Assembly (NCBI RefSeq): GCF_002850745.1 | Contig: NZ_KZ559467.1 | Span: forward strand, 321,319-385,318 | Direction of reading: 5' to 3' | Origin: Nonomuraea indica | Lineage (GTDB): Bacteria; Actinomycetota; Actinomycetes; Streptosporangiales; Streptosporangiaceae | Length of the DNA: 64,000 nucleotides | Part shown: piece by piece, positions 49,787 to 58,465 of the stretch | How positions within the stretch are numbered: the stretch's first letter is position 1 | Layout of the letters: every line of letters starts with the position of its first letter | Program-made: the position numbers and the translations under genes | Notes under the pieces: generated by a model | What the model was told of the DNA's origin: nothing | Database searches by the model: none | What the model saw: the letters and a program-made list of their open reading frames with translations, nothing else

Positions 49787-51538
49787 GTGCGGTTGGGTCG
49801 ACACCGCGCCGCGTTAAGCGCTGAGCTGCGGCGGAGGAAGGCACTTCAGCGAGGCCTGCTGGCCGGGCTGGCCACCGTGGTGCTCGTCGCGGCCACGCTC
49901 GTGGTGCTCCTCGGCGGCGGTGGCGCACTGTGCGCCACGCGAGAGCCTGTTCTGGTCAACGTGGCCGCCGCGGTGGACGTGGCGCCCGTCGCGATGCGGG
50001 CGGCGGCCCGCTTCAACGAGACCAAGGCGACCTCGGACGGCCGGTGCGTGCTCGTCCAGGTCACCGAGCAGCCGCCGGCCACCGTGCTGCGGACGCTGAT
50101 CGGAGACCGGGCGGGCGTGCTGCGTGACCGGCCGGACGGCTGGATCGCCGACTCCTCGGCGTGGATCCGGCTGGCCCGCAAGCAGGGCGCGAGCGCGCTG
50201 CCCGCGGGCGAGAGCGTGGTCGCCACCTCGCCGCTCGTCTTCGCCACCCGGCAGTCGCTGGCGCGGCGCTTCTCCGTGGGCGGCACCCAGATGAACTGGC
50301 GGATGGTCTTCCCCGCCACCGTGCGCGGACGGCTGCTGCCCACCGAGAACGAGCCCGACGTGGTCCGCGTCCCCGACCCGTCGCTGGCCGGCGCCGGCAT
50401 CGCCACGGTCGCCGCCGCCAGGGACGTCGTCGGCACCGGGCCGGACGCCGACAAGGCGCTCACCGCGTTCGTGCGCTGGGCGCAGGCCGGCTCGGCCCCC
50501 GACTACCGCACGATGCTGGCCGCCGTGGACGACCGCGCCTTCTGGCAGCGCCCCGTCGTCATCGTGCCCGAGCAGTCGGTGTGGGACCACGGCCGCCGCC
50601 CCTCACCCGACCCGGTCGTCGCGCTGCACCCGCGCGAGGGCACCATCAACCTCGACTACCCGTACGTGGTGACCGCCACCGACCCCGCCGTGGCCGACGC
50701 CTCGACGGTCTTCGCCGAGTGGCTGCGCGGCCCCGAGGCGCAGGAACTCGTCCGGCGGGCCGGGTTCCGCTCCGGCGACGGCCTGCTGCCGCCGATCTCG
50801 CCGGGGCCGGAGATCCCCGCCGAGGCGCCCAGCGCGCGGCCGTCGGTCACGCCGCAGGACATCGACGAGGCGCTGCAGGCGTGGAGCCGGCTCGCGCCGC
50901 CCACCAACATCCTGGTCCTGGCCGACACCTCCAAGCACATGGCCGAACCGATCAAGGGCGGCATCACCCGGGTGGGCGTCGCGCTGGAGGCCGCCAAGAT
51001 CGGGCTGCGGCTGTTCCCCGACTCGACGCACATGGGCATGTGGGAGTTCGCCGACAGGCTGGGCACCGTGAGGGGCTACCACGAGCGGGTGAGCCTCGGA
51101 CCGATCAGCAGGCCCGCCAGCGGCCAGGTCGTCCGCCGGGGGGTGCTGGACGAGCTGACCACCTCGATCACCGCGCATCCCGACCGGGACAGCTCGCTGT
51201 ACGACGCCGTCCTGAGCGGGTTCCGGGAGGTGGCGCAGGAGTACCGCGAGGAGATGAACAACGTGCTCCTGGTGATCACCGCCGGCAAGGACGACGGCCG
51301 CGGCACCCGGCTCCAGCAGCTCCTCGACCGGCTCAAGGCCGAATGGGACGCGGACAGGCCCGTCCAGATCGTGCTCATCGCGTTCGGCGACGACGTGGAC
51401 CGCGACGGCCTGGCCCGCATCGCGGCCGCCACGAACGGCTCCCTGCACGTCGCCGAGCAGCCGGACGAGATCATCGACGTCTACCTCGCCGCCCTGGCGC
51501 GCCGCCTCTGCCACCCCACCTGCAAGCCGGCGGCCTGA
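49787..51538 (+). CDS. Secreted substrate-binding-like protein with VWA domain
   Basis: A 583-residue protein anchored or secreted by one N-terminal helix (about 23-46). Residues about 55-345 resemble a periplasmic solute-binding fold (WIADSSAWIRLA, SPLVFATRQSLA, FAEWLRGPEAQELVRRAGFR). Residues about 370-575 form a VWA domain, with D380-T-S382-K-H384 in place of DxSxS, so metal binding may be weakened. The GTG start follows GAGAGAGG. SBP-VWA fusions are common in actinomycetes but have no assigned function. An AACATGTT palindrome (49710-49717) lies upstream. Confidence 0.8.
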   Translation: MRLGRHRAALSAELRRRKALQRGLLAGLATVVLVAATLVVLLGGGGALCATREPVLVNVAAAVDVAPVAMRAAARFNETKATSDGRCVLVQVTEQPPATVLRTLIGDRAGVLRDRPDGWIADSSAWIRLARKQGASALPAGESVVATSPLVFATRQSLARRFSVGGTQMNWRMVFPATVRGRLLPTENEPDVVRVPDPSLAGAGIATVAAARDVVGTGPDADKALTAFVRWAQAGSAPDYRTMLAAVDDRAFWQRPVVIVPEQSVWDHGRRPSPDPVVALHPREGTINLDYPYVVTATDPAVADASTVFAEWLRGPEAQELVRRAGFRSGDGLLPPISPGPEIPAEAPSARPSVTPQDIDEALQAWSRLAPPTNILVLADTSKHMAEPIKGGITRVGVALEAAKIGLRLFPDSTHMGMWEFADRLGTVRGYHERVSLGPISRPASGQVVRRGVLDELTTSITAHPDRDSSLYDAVLSGFREVAQEYREEMNNVLLVITAGKDDGRGTRLQQLLDRLKAEWDADRPVQIVLIAFGDDVDRDGLARIAAATNGSLHVAEQPDEIIDVYLAALARRLCHPTCKPAA

Positions 51539-51620
51539 CCTCCCACGCACACCGCCTCGACCGCCCGGCAACCGGCCGCCGGTCGGCCCATGACTGCCGA
51601 CTGCCGGCCGGGCGTGGGCA

Positions 51621-51649
51621 GCCGCCGGCGGGGCGTGCCAACCGGCGGC
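51621..51649. terminator. Hairpin between convergent SBP-VWA and LPMO genes
   Basis: GCCGCCGG (51621-51628) pairs perfectly with CCGGCGGC (51642-51649). No T-run is present. The placement between convergent genes suggests a shared terminator. Confidence 0.5.
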
Positions 51650-51663
51650 CGCTCAGCGGGCGG

Positions 51664-52392
51664 TCAGGCGCGCTGCCACAGGGCCGGGACGTTCGGCGGC
51701 TCCCAGCCGCTGATGGCCGTGTGCGCCTGGAGGCACCGGTACGTCGCTCCGCCATAGGTCACGGTGGACCCGGCGCCGTAGGCGGTGCCCGGCCTCCAGG
51801 TGTCGCCCGGGACCGACGTCGGGGTCGGGCTCGGGGTGGGCGTCGGGCTGGCGGTCGGCGTGGGGGAGGGGTCCGGGGAGCCGCCGCCGATCCGCAGGTC
51901 GATGCAGGCGTAGAAGGCGTTGGCCGTGTCGGCGACGTTCCAGATGGCCAGGACCTTCTGGCGGCCGGAGAAGCCGGACAGGTTCACCGTGTGGGAGACC
52001 GTGGGCGGCGGCTGCTGGCCCCCGCCGCTGAACGAGGCCACCCGGGTGTTGCCGATGTAGTACTCGTAGGTGCTGGTCGCGTGCCGGGCGGTGAACGTCC
52101 AGGTGAACGTCACCGTGGTGCCGACCGACGTGACCGGCCACGGCTTGCTCTCGTCGCTGAGCTGCGCGAAGCGGGCGTTGTTGGCGTGACAGTTGCGCAG
52201 ACCCTTCGGCCCTTCCACGCTCTGCGGCTCGTAGACGATGTCACCGCAGCCGGGGACCTGCCCGCGGGCGCAGAACGCCTGACGGCTCGGTGGCGCGTTG
52301 ACGTAGCCGTGGGCCTGCGCCGGCTGTGCGACGAACACCGTGGCGGCGACCGCGATCACCGCCGTGGCGAGTAACGTGAGCGTCCTTCGCAT
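51664..52392 (-). CDS. AA10 lytic polysaccharide monooxygenase with CBM5/12
   Basis: A 242-residue secreted copper enzyme. The signal peptide ends at A27 (QPAQA), leaving H28 as the mature N-terminal histidine. With H104 in TARHATS it forms the copper histidine brace. Four cysteines can pair in the catalytic domain. A Pro/Thr/Ser linker (about 172-192) leads to a C-terminal CBM5/12-like chitin-binding module (TWRPGTAYGAGSTVTYGG, ending in ALWQRA). Likely substrates are chitin or cellulose. A near-perfect palindrome lies in its promoter. Its place between F420 genes looks incidental. Confidence 0.95.
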   Translation of the reverse strand: MRRTLTLLATAVIAVAATVFVAQPAQAHGYVNAPPSRQAFCARGQVPGCGDIVYEPQSVEGPKGLRNCHANNARFAQLSDESKPWPVTSVGTTVTFTWTFTARHATSTYEYYIGNTRVASFSGGGQQPPPTVSHTVNLSGFSGRQKVLAIWNVADTANAFYACIDLRIGGGSPDPSPTPTASPTPTPSPTPTSVPGDTWRPGTAYGAGSTVTYGGATYRCLQAHTAISGWEPPNVPALWQRA

Positions 52393-52430
52393 GAAGTGCT
52401 CCTTCACATGGGGGGATAACCCGAATGTAA

Positions 52431-52443
52431 AGGAAACTTTCCT
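52431..52443 (-). promoter_or_regulatory. Palindromic operator upstream of the LPMO gene
   Basis: AGGAAACTTTCCT is a perfect 13-base palindrome with a central C, 39 bases before the start codon, in a short AT-rich patch. Position and symmetry suggest a repressor or activator site for carbohydrate-responsive control. Confidence 0.5.
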
Positions 52444-52457
52444 AAGCGTATAGAGCT

Positions 52458-52476
52458 CCTGACAGCCCTTGTCAGG
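52458..52476 (-). terminator. Hairpin terminator after fbiB
   Basis: CCTGACA (52458-52464) pairs perfectly with TGTCAGG (52470-52476) around a 5-base loop, directly after the fbiB stop (52478-52480) and before the LPMO promoter. Confidence 0.65.
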
Positions 52477-52477
52477 A

Positions 52478-53821
52478 TCAGCGCACGACGATGAAGTCGT
52501 CCGGATCCCGGGGGGCGCGCTCGCGGGGCGGGGCGGCCGCATGGCCCACGGCGACGCAGCCCATCGGGTCCCACGAGCCCGGCAGCTCCAGCACCTCTCG
52601 CACGACCGGACGGCAGAACATCGTGGACGACACCCACGCCGAGCCGAGCCCCTCGACGGCGAGCTGGATCAGGAGGTTCTCGACGCCCGCGCCCGTCGCG
52701 ACCACGAACATCTCGCGCTCGGCCGCGTTGCGCCGCTCGTCGCGGTAGGTGTGGGAGCCCTCCATCACCAGGCACGGCACCACCAGGTAGGGCGCGTCGC
52801 GCAGCACGTCGCCGCGCCGGACCCGCTTGGCGATCGACTCCTCCGAGAACCCGTCGCCGCGCAGGTCGGCGATCCACGCCTCGCGCATGGCGTCGAGCAG
52901 CCTCAGCCGCGTCGCCGCCGACTCGACCAGCACGAACCGCCACGGCGTCGTGTGGTGCGGGGCCGGCGCCGCGATGCCCGCCGCGACGGCCCGCCGCACC
53001 GCCGCCGGGTCGACCGGCTCGTCGGAGAACGCGCGGATCGTCCGGCGGGCGAACACCACGTCGCGCGAGCCGTAGCGGAACAGGTCGTCGGCGGACGGCC
53101 GCACCAGCGGCCGGACCCCCGGCCCGTCGTCGTCGGTCACCAGGTGCGCCAGCCCCCGGACGACGGCGACCGGGACGCCCGTGAGCTTGCCCTTGACCAG
53201 CTCGGCTGCCGAGGCGATCTCGTCGGCCAGCGCGGTCACCGTGGCGTTGAGCGGGTTGCCGTGGGTGTCGGCGAGCCCGCGGAAGTCCTCCAGCGCGAGC
53301 ACGCCCGCCGCCCCGATGGCGACGTCGGTCAGCCCGTGCCGCCAGGGGCGCCCGAAGGTGTCGGACACGATCACCCCGACGCGCGCGGACAGCCCGGCCC
53401 GGACCCGCCGGGCGGAGGCGTCGGCGTCCTCGGGCAGCAGCAGGACGGTGCCGGGGTCGGTGTTGGACGCGTCGACGCCGGCCGCCGCCATCACGAACCC
53501 GTGCCGGGTCTCGGAGATGACCGTGTCGCCACGCCGGGCGACCACACGCACGGTCTCGTCCTCGATCGCCGCCGTGCGGTCGGGCGCGCGCCGCACCCGG
53601 CCCTCCGCCTTGCTGACGATCTTGGAGGTGATGACGACGATGTCGCCGTCGCGCAGGTCGGCGTCCTTGAGCAGGGCCGCGAGGTCGTCTCCCGGCCGCA
53701 CTTCGCCGATGCCCGTGACCGGGATGACCTCGACCCGCTCGGGCGCCATCGCGCCGGACGCCCCGGTCGTGGGGCCGGCGGTGGAGCCGGGCGTCTGCTC
53801 GCCGGGGGAGCGGCCGGTCAT
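52478..53821 (-). CDS. fbiB: F420:gamma-L-glutamyl ligase FbiB (CofE-nitroreductase fusion)
   Basis: A 447-residue bifunctional enzyme. After a Gly/Thr/Pro-rich N-terminus of about 25 residues, residues 28-255 form the CofE ligase ([53 protein letters not shown]) that adds L-glutamates. The C-terminal about 190 residues are a nitroreductase-like FMN domain ([34 protein letters not shown]) needed for long polyglutamate tails or for reducing dehydro-F420-0. The start overlaps the fbiA stop (ATGA). A hairpin terminator follows. Confidence 0.96.
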   Translation of the reverse strand: MTGRSPGEQTPGSTAGPTTGASGAMAPERVEVIPVTGIGEVRPGDDLAALLKDADLRDGDIVVITSKIVSKAEGRVRRAPDRTAAIEDETVRVVARRGDTVISETRHGFVMAAAGVDASNTDPGTVLLLPEDADASARRVRAGLSARVGVIVSDTFGRPWRHGLTDVAIGAAGVLALEDFRGLADTHGNPLNATVTALADEIASAAELVKGKLTGVPVAVVRGLAHLVTDDDGPGVRPLVRPSADDLFRYGSRDVVFARRTIRAFSDEPVDPAAVRRAVAAGIAAPAPHHTTPWRFVLVESAATRLRLLDAMREAWIADLRGDGFSEESIAKRVRRGDVLRDAPYLVVPCLVMEGSHTYRDERRNAAEREMFVVATGAGVENLLIQLAVEGLGSAWVSSTMFCRPVVREVLELPGSWDPMGCVAVGHAAAPPRERAPRDPDDFIVVR

Positions 53822-54756
53822 CGGGCCAGCTCCAGGGCCAGGTCGAGGGCGGCGCGGGCGATGCCGGCCGTCGCCTCGGCGTCGTGCATGAGGATCGGCC
53901 GGGCCACCACCCGCACGCCGTCCAGGTGGACGCCGTCGTCCTCGGGCGCCACCAGCCAGCCGTCGAGCAGCTCCGCGCCGTACAGGCCGAGCACCGCCTG
54001 AGCCGTGGTCTCGACGCCGATGGCCGTCAGGCAGGCGTCGGCCATGCCGCGCACGGGAGCGCCGCCGATGATGGGGGAGACGCCCACGACCGTCTTGGGC
54101 AGCAGCGCCTCGCGGATGCCGGGGACCTGGAGGATCGTGCCGATGCTCACCACCGGGTTGGACGGCGGCAGGATCACCACGTCGGCCTCCTCGATCGCCT
54201 CCAGGACACCGGGTGCGGGCCTGGCGGTGTCGGCGCCGACCAGGGCGAACGACTCGGCGGGCACCGAGGCGCGCAGGCGGACCCACCACTCCTGGAAGTG
54301 GATCGCGCGGCGCCCCTGCTCGTCGGCGATCACCACGTGCGTCTCGCAGCGGTCGTCGCTCATCGGCAGCAGGCGCACGCCGGGCCGCCAGCGGGCGCAC
54401 AGCGCCTCGGTGATCTGGGAGAGCGGGTAGCCGGCCTCCAGCATCTGGGAACGGACGATGTGCGTGGCGAAGTCGCGGTCGCCGAGCCCGAACCACTGCG
54501 GCTCCACGCCGTAGGCCGCCAGCTCCTCCTTGACGACGTGCGACTCCTTGGCCCGGCCCCAGCCCTGCTCCTCGTCGATGCCGCCGCCCAGGGTGTACAT
54601 GACCGTGTCGAGGTCGGGGCAGACCCGCAGGCCGAACAGGGTGATGTCGTCGCCCGTGTTGCCGATGACGGTGATCCGGGCGTCGGGGGCCGTGGCGCGC
54701 AGGCCACGCAGGAAGCGGGCGCCGCCGATGCCGCCGGCGAGGGACACGATGTGCAT
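53818..54756 (-). CDS. fbiA: Phosphoenolpyruvate/2-phospho-L-lactate transferase FbiA (CofD)
   Basis: A 312-residue enzyme that joins activated phosphoenolpyruvate (or 2-phospholactate) to FO, forming F420-0 or its dehydro form. Motifs [42 protein letters not shown] N-terminal segments and [15 protein letters not shown] are characteristic. It is the first gene of fbiAB, and fbiB is translationally coupled. The divergent 178-base region shared with the membrane-protein gene at 54938 is AT-rich and contains a CCCGAT/ATCGGG dyad around 54797-54822. Confidence 0.97.
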   Translation of the reverse strand: MHIVSLAGGIGGARFLRGLRATAPDARITVIGNTGDDITLFGLRVCPDLDTVMYTLGGGIDEEQGWGRAKESHVVKEELAAYGVEPQWFGLGDRDFATHIVRSQMLEAGYPLSQITEALCARWRPGVRLLPMSDDRCETHVVIADEQGRRAIHFQEWWVRLRASVPAESFALVGADTARPAPGVLEAIEEADVVILPPSNPVVSIGTILQVPGIREALLPKTVVGVSPIIGGAPVRGMADACLTAIGVETTAQAVLGLYGAELLDGWLVAPEDDGVHLDGVRVVARPILMHDAEATAGIARAALDLALELAR

Positions 54757-54937
54757 GCGGCCAGTCTTCCACCGGCCTGCGACAACTTCTTTCAGGGGCC
54801 CGATTGCCCTGAAATATCGGGCTTTGAGGGTTCAAACCAGCACGACTGGGGAAGAAGAGGTTTTTGTGACTTGTGCCGCCTTGGGGCGCTCTTGTGGCAA
54901 ACTCCCTTCGGGCTAAAGGGTTCCCTGGGGAGTGGTT

Positions 54938-57205
54938 GTGAGCAAACTTGACGTCGACCGGCTGAAGGAGCCGGCCGCCTGGCTGATGGTGGCCGCGGGC
55001 GGGCTGAGCGTGCTGCTGGCGACGGGCAGGGTCCTGATCGGCTCGTCGTCGGGCTTCGGCGGCAGCTCCATCGCCGACCGCGCCGCGAGCAACTTCTTCA
55101 GCCTCACCAGCCCGGTGACGGTGGCGCTGCTGCTGGGGGCCGTGCTCCTGGTGACCAAGGTCGGGCGGCCGTCGGCCAAGGCCAAGCTGTTCGCCTACGG
55201 CGCGGTGGGCGGGCTCGGCCTCGCCACGGTGTTCGGCGCACTGTCGCTGCTGCTCGGCCTGTTCGCGGACGGCGGCGCGTGGGCCAAGGTGGAGTTCCTG
55301 CTCACCGGCGTGCCCCTGCTGGGGCTGACCGCCGTGGCGCTGGTCTACCTCCTGCCGCAGGTCCTCGACGGGCGCCCCGCCTCCGGCCCGGGGTACGCCC
55401 CCGGCGCCTACGGCCAGCAGCCGCAGTTCGGTCAGGCTCCGGGCCAGGGCGCCCCGTACGGCCAGCAGCCCGAGTACGCCCCGCAGCCCGGCTTCGGCCA
55501 GCAGCCGCCCGGCCAGCCCCCCTACGGCCAGCACCCCGACTACGGCCAGCCGGCCGAGGGGCAGCACCCTGGTTTCGGCCAGCAGCCCGGCCACGGCCAG
55601 CCCGGTGACGGTCAGCAGCCGGGGTACGGCCAGCCCGGTGACGGTCAGCAGCCGGGGTACGGCCAGCCCGGCGAGGGCCGGCAGCCGGGGTACGGCCAGC
55701 CCGGCGAGGGCCGGCAGCCCGGTTACGGCCAGCCCGGCGAGGCCCAGCAGCCGCAGCCCCGCACGCCCCAGCCCCGCGCCGCCCTTCCCGCCGCTCCCGG
55801 CGACAGCAGGACCGACCCCGGCTACGGCGAGCCCGCCTTCCCGGGCCACGCCCAGCAGGAGCCGTCCTTCGCCCAGGCCGACCAGGGCTTCGGCCAGACC
55901 AACCCCACCCAGACCATCCCCGCCCAGAGCGACCACCAGGGCTTCGGCCAGACCACGCCGGCCGACCAGCAGGGTTATGGCCAGCCCGCCCCGGCCCAGT
56001 CGGACGGTTACGGCCAGCCCGCCCCGGCCCAGGCCGACTACGGACAGCAGGCCCCCGGCCAGGCCGACCCCGGTTACGGCCAGCCCGCTCCTGCCGACCA
56101 GAACTACGGCCCCTCCCAGGACCAGGGCTTCGGCCAGAGCGCTCCCCAGGACCAGGGCTTCGGCCAGACGAACCCCACCCAGTCCTTCCGCGCCCAGAAC
56201 GACCAGCCGAACTACGGCCAGCCCACCCCGGCGCACGCCTCGTACACGCCCTCGGAGACCCAGCCCGACGCCGGTCAGCAGCCGGTCGCCGAGTACCAGC
56301 CCGCGCCCTACGTCCCCGCCGACAGCCAGCCGGGCCTGTACGGCCAGCCCTCCTACACCACGGCGGACTCCCAGCCCGACCTCTACACCCCGGCCGACAC
56401 CCACCCGGCCGGCGGCTACCCGCCCGCGGCCGACTCCCCGGCCGGCCACGCCGCAGGCCCGTACGCGCCGCAAGCCCACCAGTCCGGCGCCTACACCCCG
56501 CTCGACGCCCAGTACCAGCCGTCGCAGCCCTCGTACCCCGCCCAGGACGGCGCCCCGTACGTGCCGCCGATCGTCCAGCCGAACGCCTTCGACACCCCGG
56601 CGTCCGCCGGCTACCCGACCGGCGAGACCGCTCCCAGCGTGCCGTTCCCCCCGGCGCCCCAGCAGGCCGAGCAGCAGGGCGGCCAGCCGTTCACCGGCTA
56701 CTCGGGCCACGAGTACGCGGCTCCCTCCTACCAGGAGCCCGACCCGCCGGTGGACCCGCGCTCGCAGCAGCTCCACGACGCCTACCAGCAGGCGGAGACC
56801 TACCAGCACTCCGGCCAGCACCAGGCCAGGCCGTACGAGGACCCGCTCGGCCAGTCCCCGCAGTACCAGGCGCAGCCGCAGCAGCAGTACGGCGCCCAGC
56901 CCCAGCAGGCCCCGTACGGGCAGCCGCCGAGCGGCGCGCACCACGCGGCCGGCCAGCAGCAGTACGGCCAGCCGGCTCCCGCGCCCGGCCAGTACGGCCA
57001 GCAGTACGAGCCCCAGCCGGCACCGTACGAGCCGCAGCCCTACCAGCAGCAGCCGCCGTCGCAGCCCTACCAGTCGCCGGCGGAGTCCACGGTCCGGCTG
57101 GACCCGGACTCCTACCGCGGCGACGCGCTCGGCGAGCAGCGGCGCGGCGGGGACGACCCGATCGACCCCACAGCCATCTACACCCCCCACGAGCCGCGCC
57201 GGTAA
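54938..57205 (+). CDS. Membrane protein with very long Gln/Pro/Tyr/Gly-rich repeat tail
   Basis: A 755-residue protein. Residues 1-145 contain four hydrophobic helices ([32 protein letters not shown], and two more up to residue 145). The remaining about 610 residues are disordered and dominated by GYGQP, GFGQ, PAPAQ and YQ motifs, including five exact-length 11-residue repeats. The GTG at 54938 was chosen for its GGGGAG spacing. The N-terminus resembles small actinobacterial membrane proteins linked to the mycobacterial 34-kDa antigen group, but I cannot confirm the family. The tail composition (aromatic residues spaced by Gly/Pro/Gln) is of the phase-separating type (inference). Confidence 0.8.
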   Translation: MSKLDVDRLKEPAAWLMVAAGGLSVLLATGRVLIGSSSGFGGSSIADRAASNFFSLTSPVTVALLLGAVLLVTKVGRPSAKAKLFAYGAVGGLGLATVFGALSLLLGLFADGGAWAKVEFLLTGVPLLGLTAVALVYLLPQVLDGRPASGPGYAPGAYGQQPQFGQAPGQGAPYGQQPEYAPQPGFGQQPPGQPPYGQHPDYGQPAEGQHPGFGQQPGHGQPGDGQQPGYGQPGDGQQPGYGQPGEGRQPGYGQPGEGRQPGYGQPGEAQQPQPRTPQPRAALPAAPGDSRTDPGYGEPAFPGHAQQEPSFAQADQGFGQTNPTQTIPAQSDHQGFGQTTPADQQGYGQPAPAQSDGYGQPAPAQADYGQQAPGQADPGYGQPAPADQNYGPSQDQGFGQSAPQDQGFGQTNPTQSFRAQNDQPNYGQPTPAHASYTPSETQPDAGQQPVAEYQPAPYVPADSQPGLYGQPSYTTADSQPDLYTPADTHPAGGYPPAADSPAGHAAGPYAPQAHQSGAYTPLDAQYQPSQPSYPAQDGAPYVPPIVQPNAFDTPASAGYPTGETAPSVPFPPAPQQAEQQGGQPFTGYSGHEYAAPSYQEPDPPVDPRSQQLHDAYQQAETYQHSGQHQARPYEDPLGQSPQYQAQPQQQYGAQPQQAPYGQPPSGAHHAAGQQQYGQPAPAPGQYGQQYEPQPAPYEPQPYQQQPPSQPYQSPAESTVRLDPDSYRGDALGEQRRGGDDPIDPTAIYTPHEPRR
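55589..55753 (+). repeat. 33-bp tandem repeat x5 ([15 protein letters not shown])
   Basis: Five in-frame 11-residue units: [22 protein letters not shown], then [11 protein letters not shown] twice, and [11 protein letters not shown]. The nucleotide identity between neighbours is high, indicating recent unequal duplication. Length variation between strains is expected. Confidence 0.9.
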
Positions 57206-57525
57206 CGAACCGGCAAAGCACGGCTAGAGAGAAGGTGGGCCACGGGCGGGCGTCTATACCGCCCTGGTACGGTTCCGACCGCTGACAGCGTTGAACACGC
57301 CAGGCCAACGCCATGGATCCCGTGGCGCCGGGTCAGGTGCGAACATCACATGCCGAGCACACCGGGGCGAGAGCTGGTCTTTCCCCGGATAGCGGCATGC
57401 CGCTTGACGCCGCGTACAACACGCGCGTGTAATTACAACCATGTTGTTACGCCTTCGCTTGGGTGGGTAATAAGGAAGGCGTCCATGGGGGGCTCCATTG
57501 CGGGCGGGCGGCAGGGAGGTGTGCA
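57206..57525. other. 320-base region upstream of whiB
   Basis: It contains no protein gene. Notable are an ACAAC-CAT-GTTGT inverted repeat (57435-57447) inside an AT-rich patch about 80 bases before the start, and a GGCATGCC palindrome at 57393-57400. It probably holds the developmental promoter(s) of whiB. I could not place a confident -35/-10 pair. Confidence 0.5.
57435..57447. promoter_or_regulatory. Inverted repeat ACAAC-CAT-GTTGT in whiB promoter region
   Basis: A 5-bp perfect dyad with 3-base spacer, partly extended by GTAA...TTAC on the flanks (57430-57450). It is the most AT-rich spot in the region and a candidate operator. Confidence 0.35.
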
Positions 57526-57786
57526 GTGACCGATCTGGTCATCGCACAGGATCAGCTTGACGCTGAAGAACTCGGCTGGCAGGAGCGCGCCCTGTGCGCG
57601 CAGACTGATCCGGAGGCGTTCTTCCCGGAGAAGGGCGGCTCCACCCGAGAGGCCAAGAAGGTCTGCCGATCGTGCGAGGTCCGTGCCGAGTGTCTTGAAT
57701 ACGCGCTTGAGCACGATGAGCGGTTCGGCATCTGGGGTGGGTTGTCAGAACGGGAGCGCAGACGGATCAAGCGCCAGGCCGTCTAA
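57526..57786 (+). CDS. whiB: WhiB-family iron-sulfur transcriptional regulator (WhiB)
   Basis: An 86-residue Wbl protein with the four cluster-binding cysteines C24, C47, C50 and C56 (CxxC between C47 and C50), the GIWGG turn and the basic ERRRIKRQ tail. The sequence WQERALCAQTDPEAFFPEKG closely matches WhiB of Streptomyces, the partner of WhiA in sporulation septation, rather than other Wbl types. That implies a sporulating mycelial organism. The GTG at 57526 has GGGAGG 8-13 bases upstream. The gene order with phosphomannomutase and ahcY nearby is also seen in Streptomyces (from memory). Confidence 0.93.
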   Translation: MTDLVIAQDQLDAEELGWQERALCAQTDPEAFFPEKGGSTREAKKVCRSCEVRAECLEYALEHDERFGIWGGLSERERRRIKRQAV

Positions 57787-57802
57787 CAATAGGAAACACC
57801 GG

Positions 57803-57841
57803 CGAAGGGGTCGTGCGGTCACGCGCCGCGCGGCCCCTTCG
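57803..57841 (+). terminator. Hairpin terminator after whiB
   Basis: CGAAGGGG (57803-57810) pairs perfectly with CCCCTTCG (57834-57841). The intervening GC-rich sequence can extend the structure. It lies between convergent whiB and the zincin-like gene. Confidence 0.6.
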
Positions 57842-57889
57842 TGCTGTTGCGCCGGCGGCGGCCCTTCGTGCCGTGCGCAGTGCCGTGCG

Positions 57890-58330
57890 CTAGCGGCGGT
57901 CGTCGTAGCCCGGGTCGACGGTCTCGGGAGACAGGCCGAGGAGCGTGGCCACCTGCTCGACCACCGTGTCGTGGACAAGTGCCCCGAGGGCGTCGCGATC
58001 ACGGGCGCGGGCCTCGAGCGGGCGACGGTAGACCACGACGGACGCCGGGTCGGACCCCTGGGCCGGTTGGGCGCGGCCGAGCGGGATCGGGTCGGGGCCG
58101 AGGCCGGGGCCGTCGTCCAGCTCGCCGAGCGGCGGCACGTCCTCCACCGCGAACTCCACCGCCGAGAGCTGCCTGCCCCACTGCGGGCGCAGCCGGTCGA
58201 CCGCGTCGAGCACCAGGTCGTCGAACCGCTCGCCGCGCGAGCGGGCGATCGGAACGTGGGACGGCGCGAGCGGGCCGCGCAACCCGCGACCGTGACGGTC
58301 ACGCCGTCGTGGGCCCCGCTTCTCAGTCAC
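57890..58330 (-). CDS. Zincin-like metallopeptidase-family protein with degenerate HExxH
   Basis: A 146-residue protein matching the small metallopeptidase family often found beside whiB in actinomycetes (from memory). Features include RFDDLVLDAVDRL and an acidic central strand VEFAVEDVPPL. The position of the HExxH helix reads H120-D121-T-V-V124, so the catalytic Glu and second His are lost, and it is unlikely to be an active zinc peptidase. The GTG at 58330 is supported by a TAGACT hexamer six bases upstream. Confidence 0.75.
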   Translation of the reverse strand: MTEKRGPRRRDRHGRGLRGPLAPSHVPIARSRGERFDDLVLDAVDRLRPQWGRQLSAVEFAVEDVPPLGELDDGPGLGPDPIPLGRAQPAQGSDPASVVVYRRPLEARARDRDALGALVHDTVVEQVATLLGLSPETVDPGYDDRR

Positions 58331-58336
58331 AGGGCA

Positions 58337-58342
58337 AGTCTA
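58337..58342 (-). promoter_or_regulatory. Candidate -10 TAGACT, leaderless zincin-like gene
   Basis: On the minus strand TAGACT ends six bases before the GTG at 58330, without a Shine-Dalgarno sequence. Confidence 0.45.
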
Positions 58343-58453
58343 TGGGGAGACGGCATCGGTGCATGTGGGCTCAAAACCAGCGACAGGTGTCCGAATTGTG
58401 GCGACACGCTCGTTAAGAGCGCTCAGATAGTGGCGCCTCGCACTCTTACCAGA

Positions 58454-58459
58454 TACGGT
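58454..58459 (+). promoter_or_regulatory. Candidate -10 TACGGT, leaderless DUF3499 gene
   Basis: TACGGT ends six bases before the GTG at 58466, without a Shine-Dalgarno sequence. Together with the hexamer at 58337 it defines two back-to-back leaderless promoters about 110 bases apart. Confidence 0.45.
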
Positions 58460-58465
58460 CCCTCC

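Noticed and set aside
55589..55753. Regular repeats considered as a CRISPR array
   Set aside because: The units are contiguous without spacers, in frame, and translate to an 11-residue repeat. No cas genes are present.
52478..57190. Single leftward open frame of about 1570 codons through fbiB and the repeat-tail gene
   Set aside because: Only its fbiB part is real. The rest is antisense to the repeat-rich membrane protein and to noncoding DNA, and simply lacks stops.
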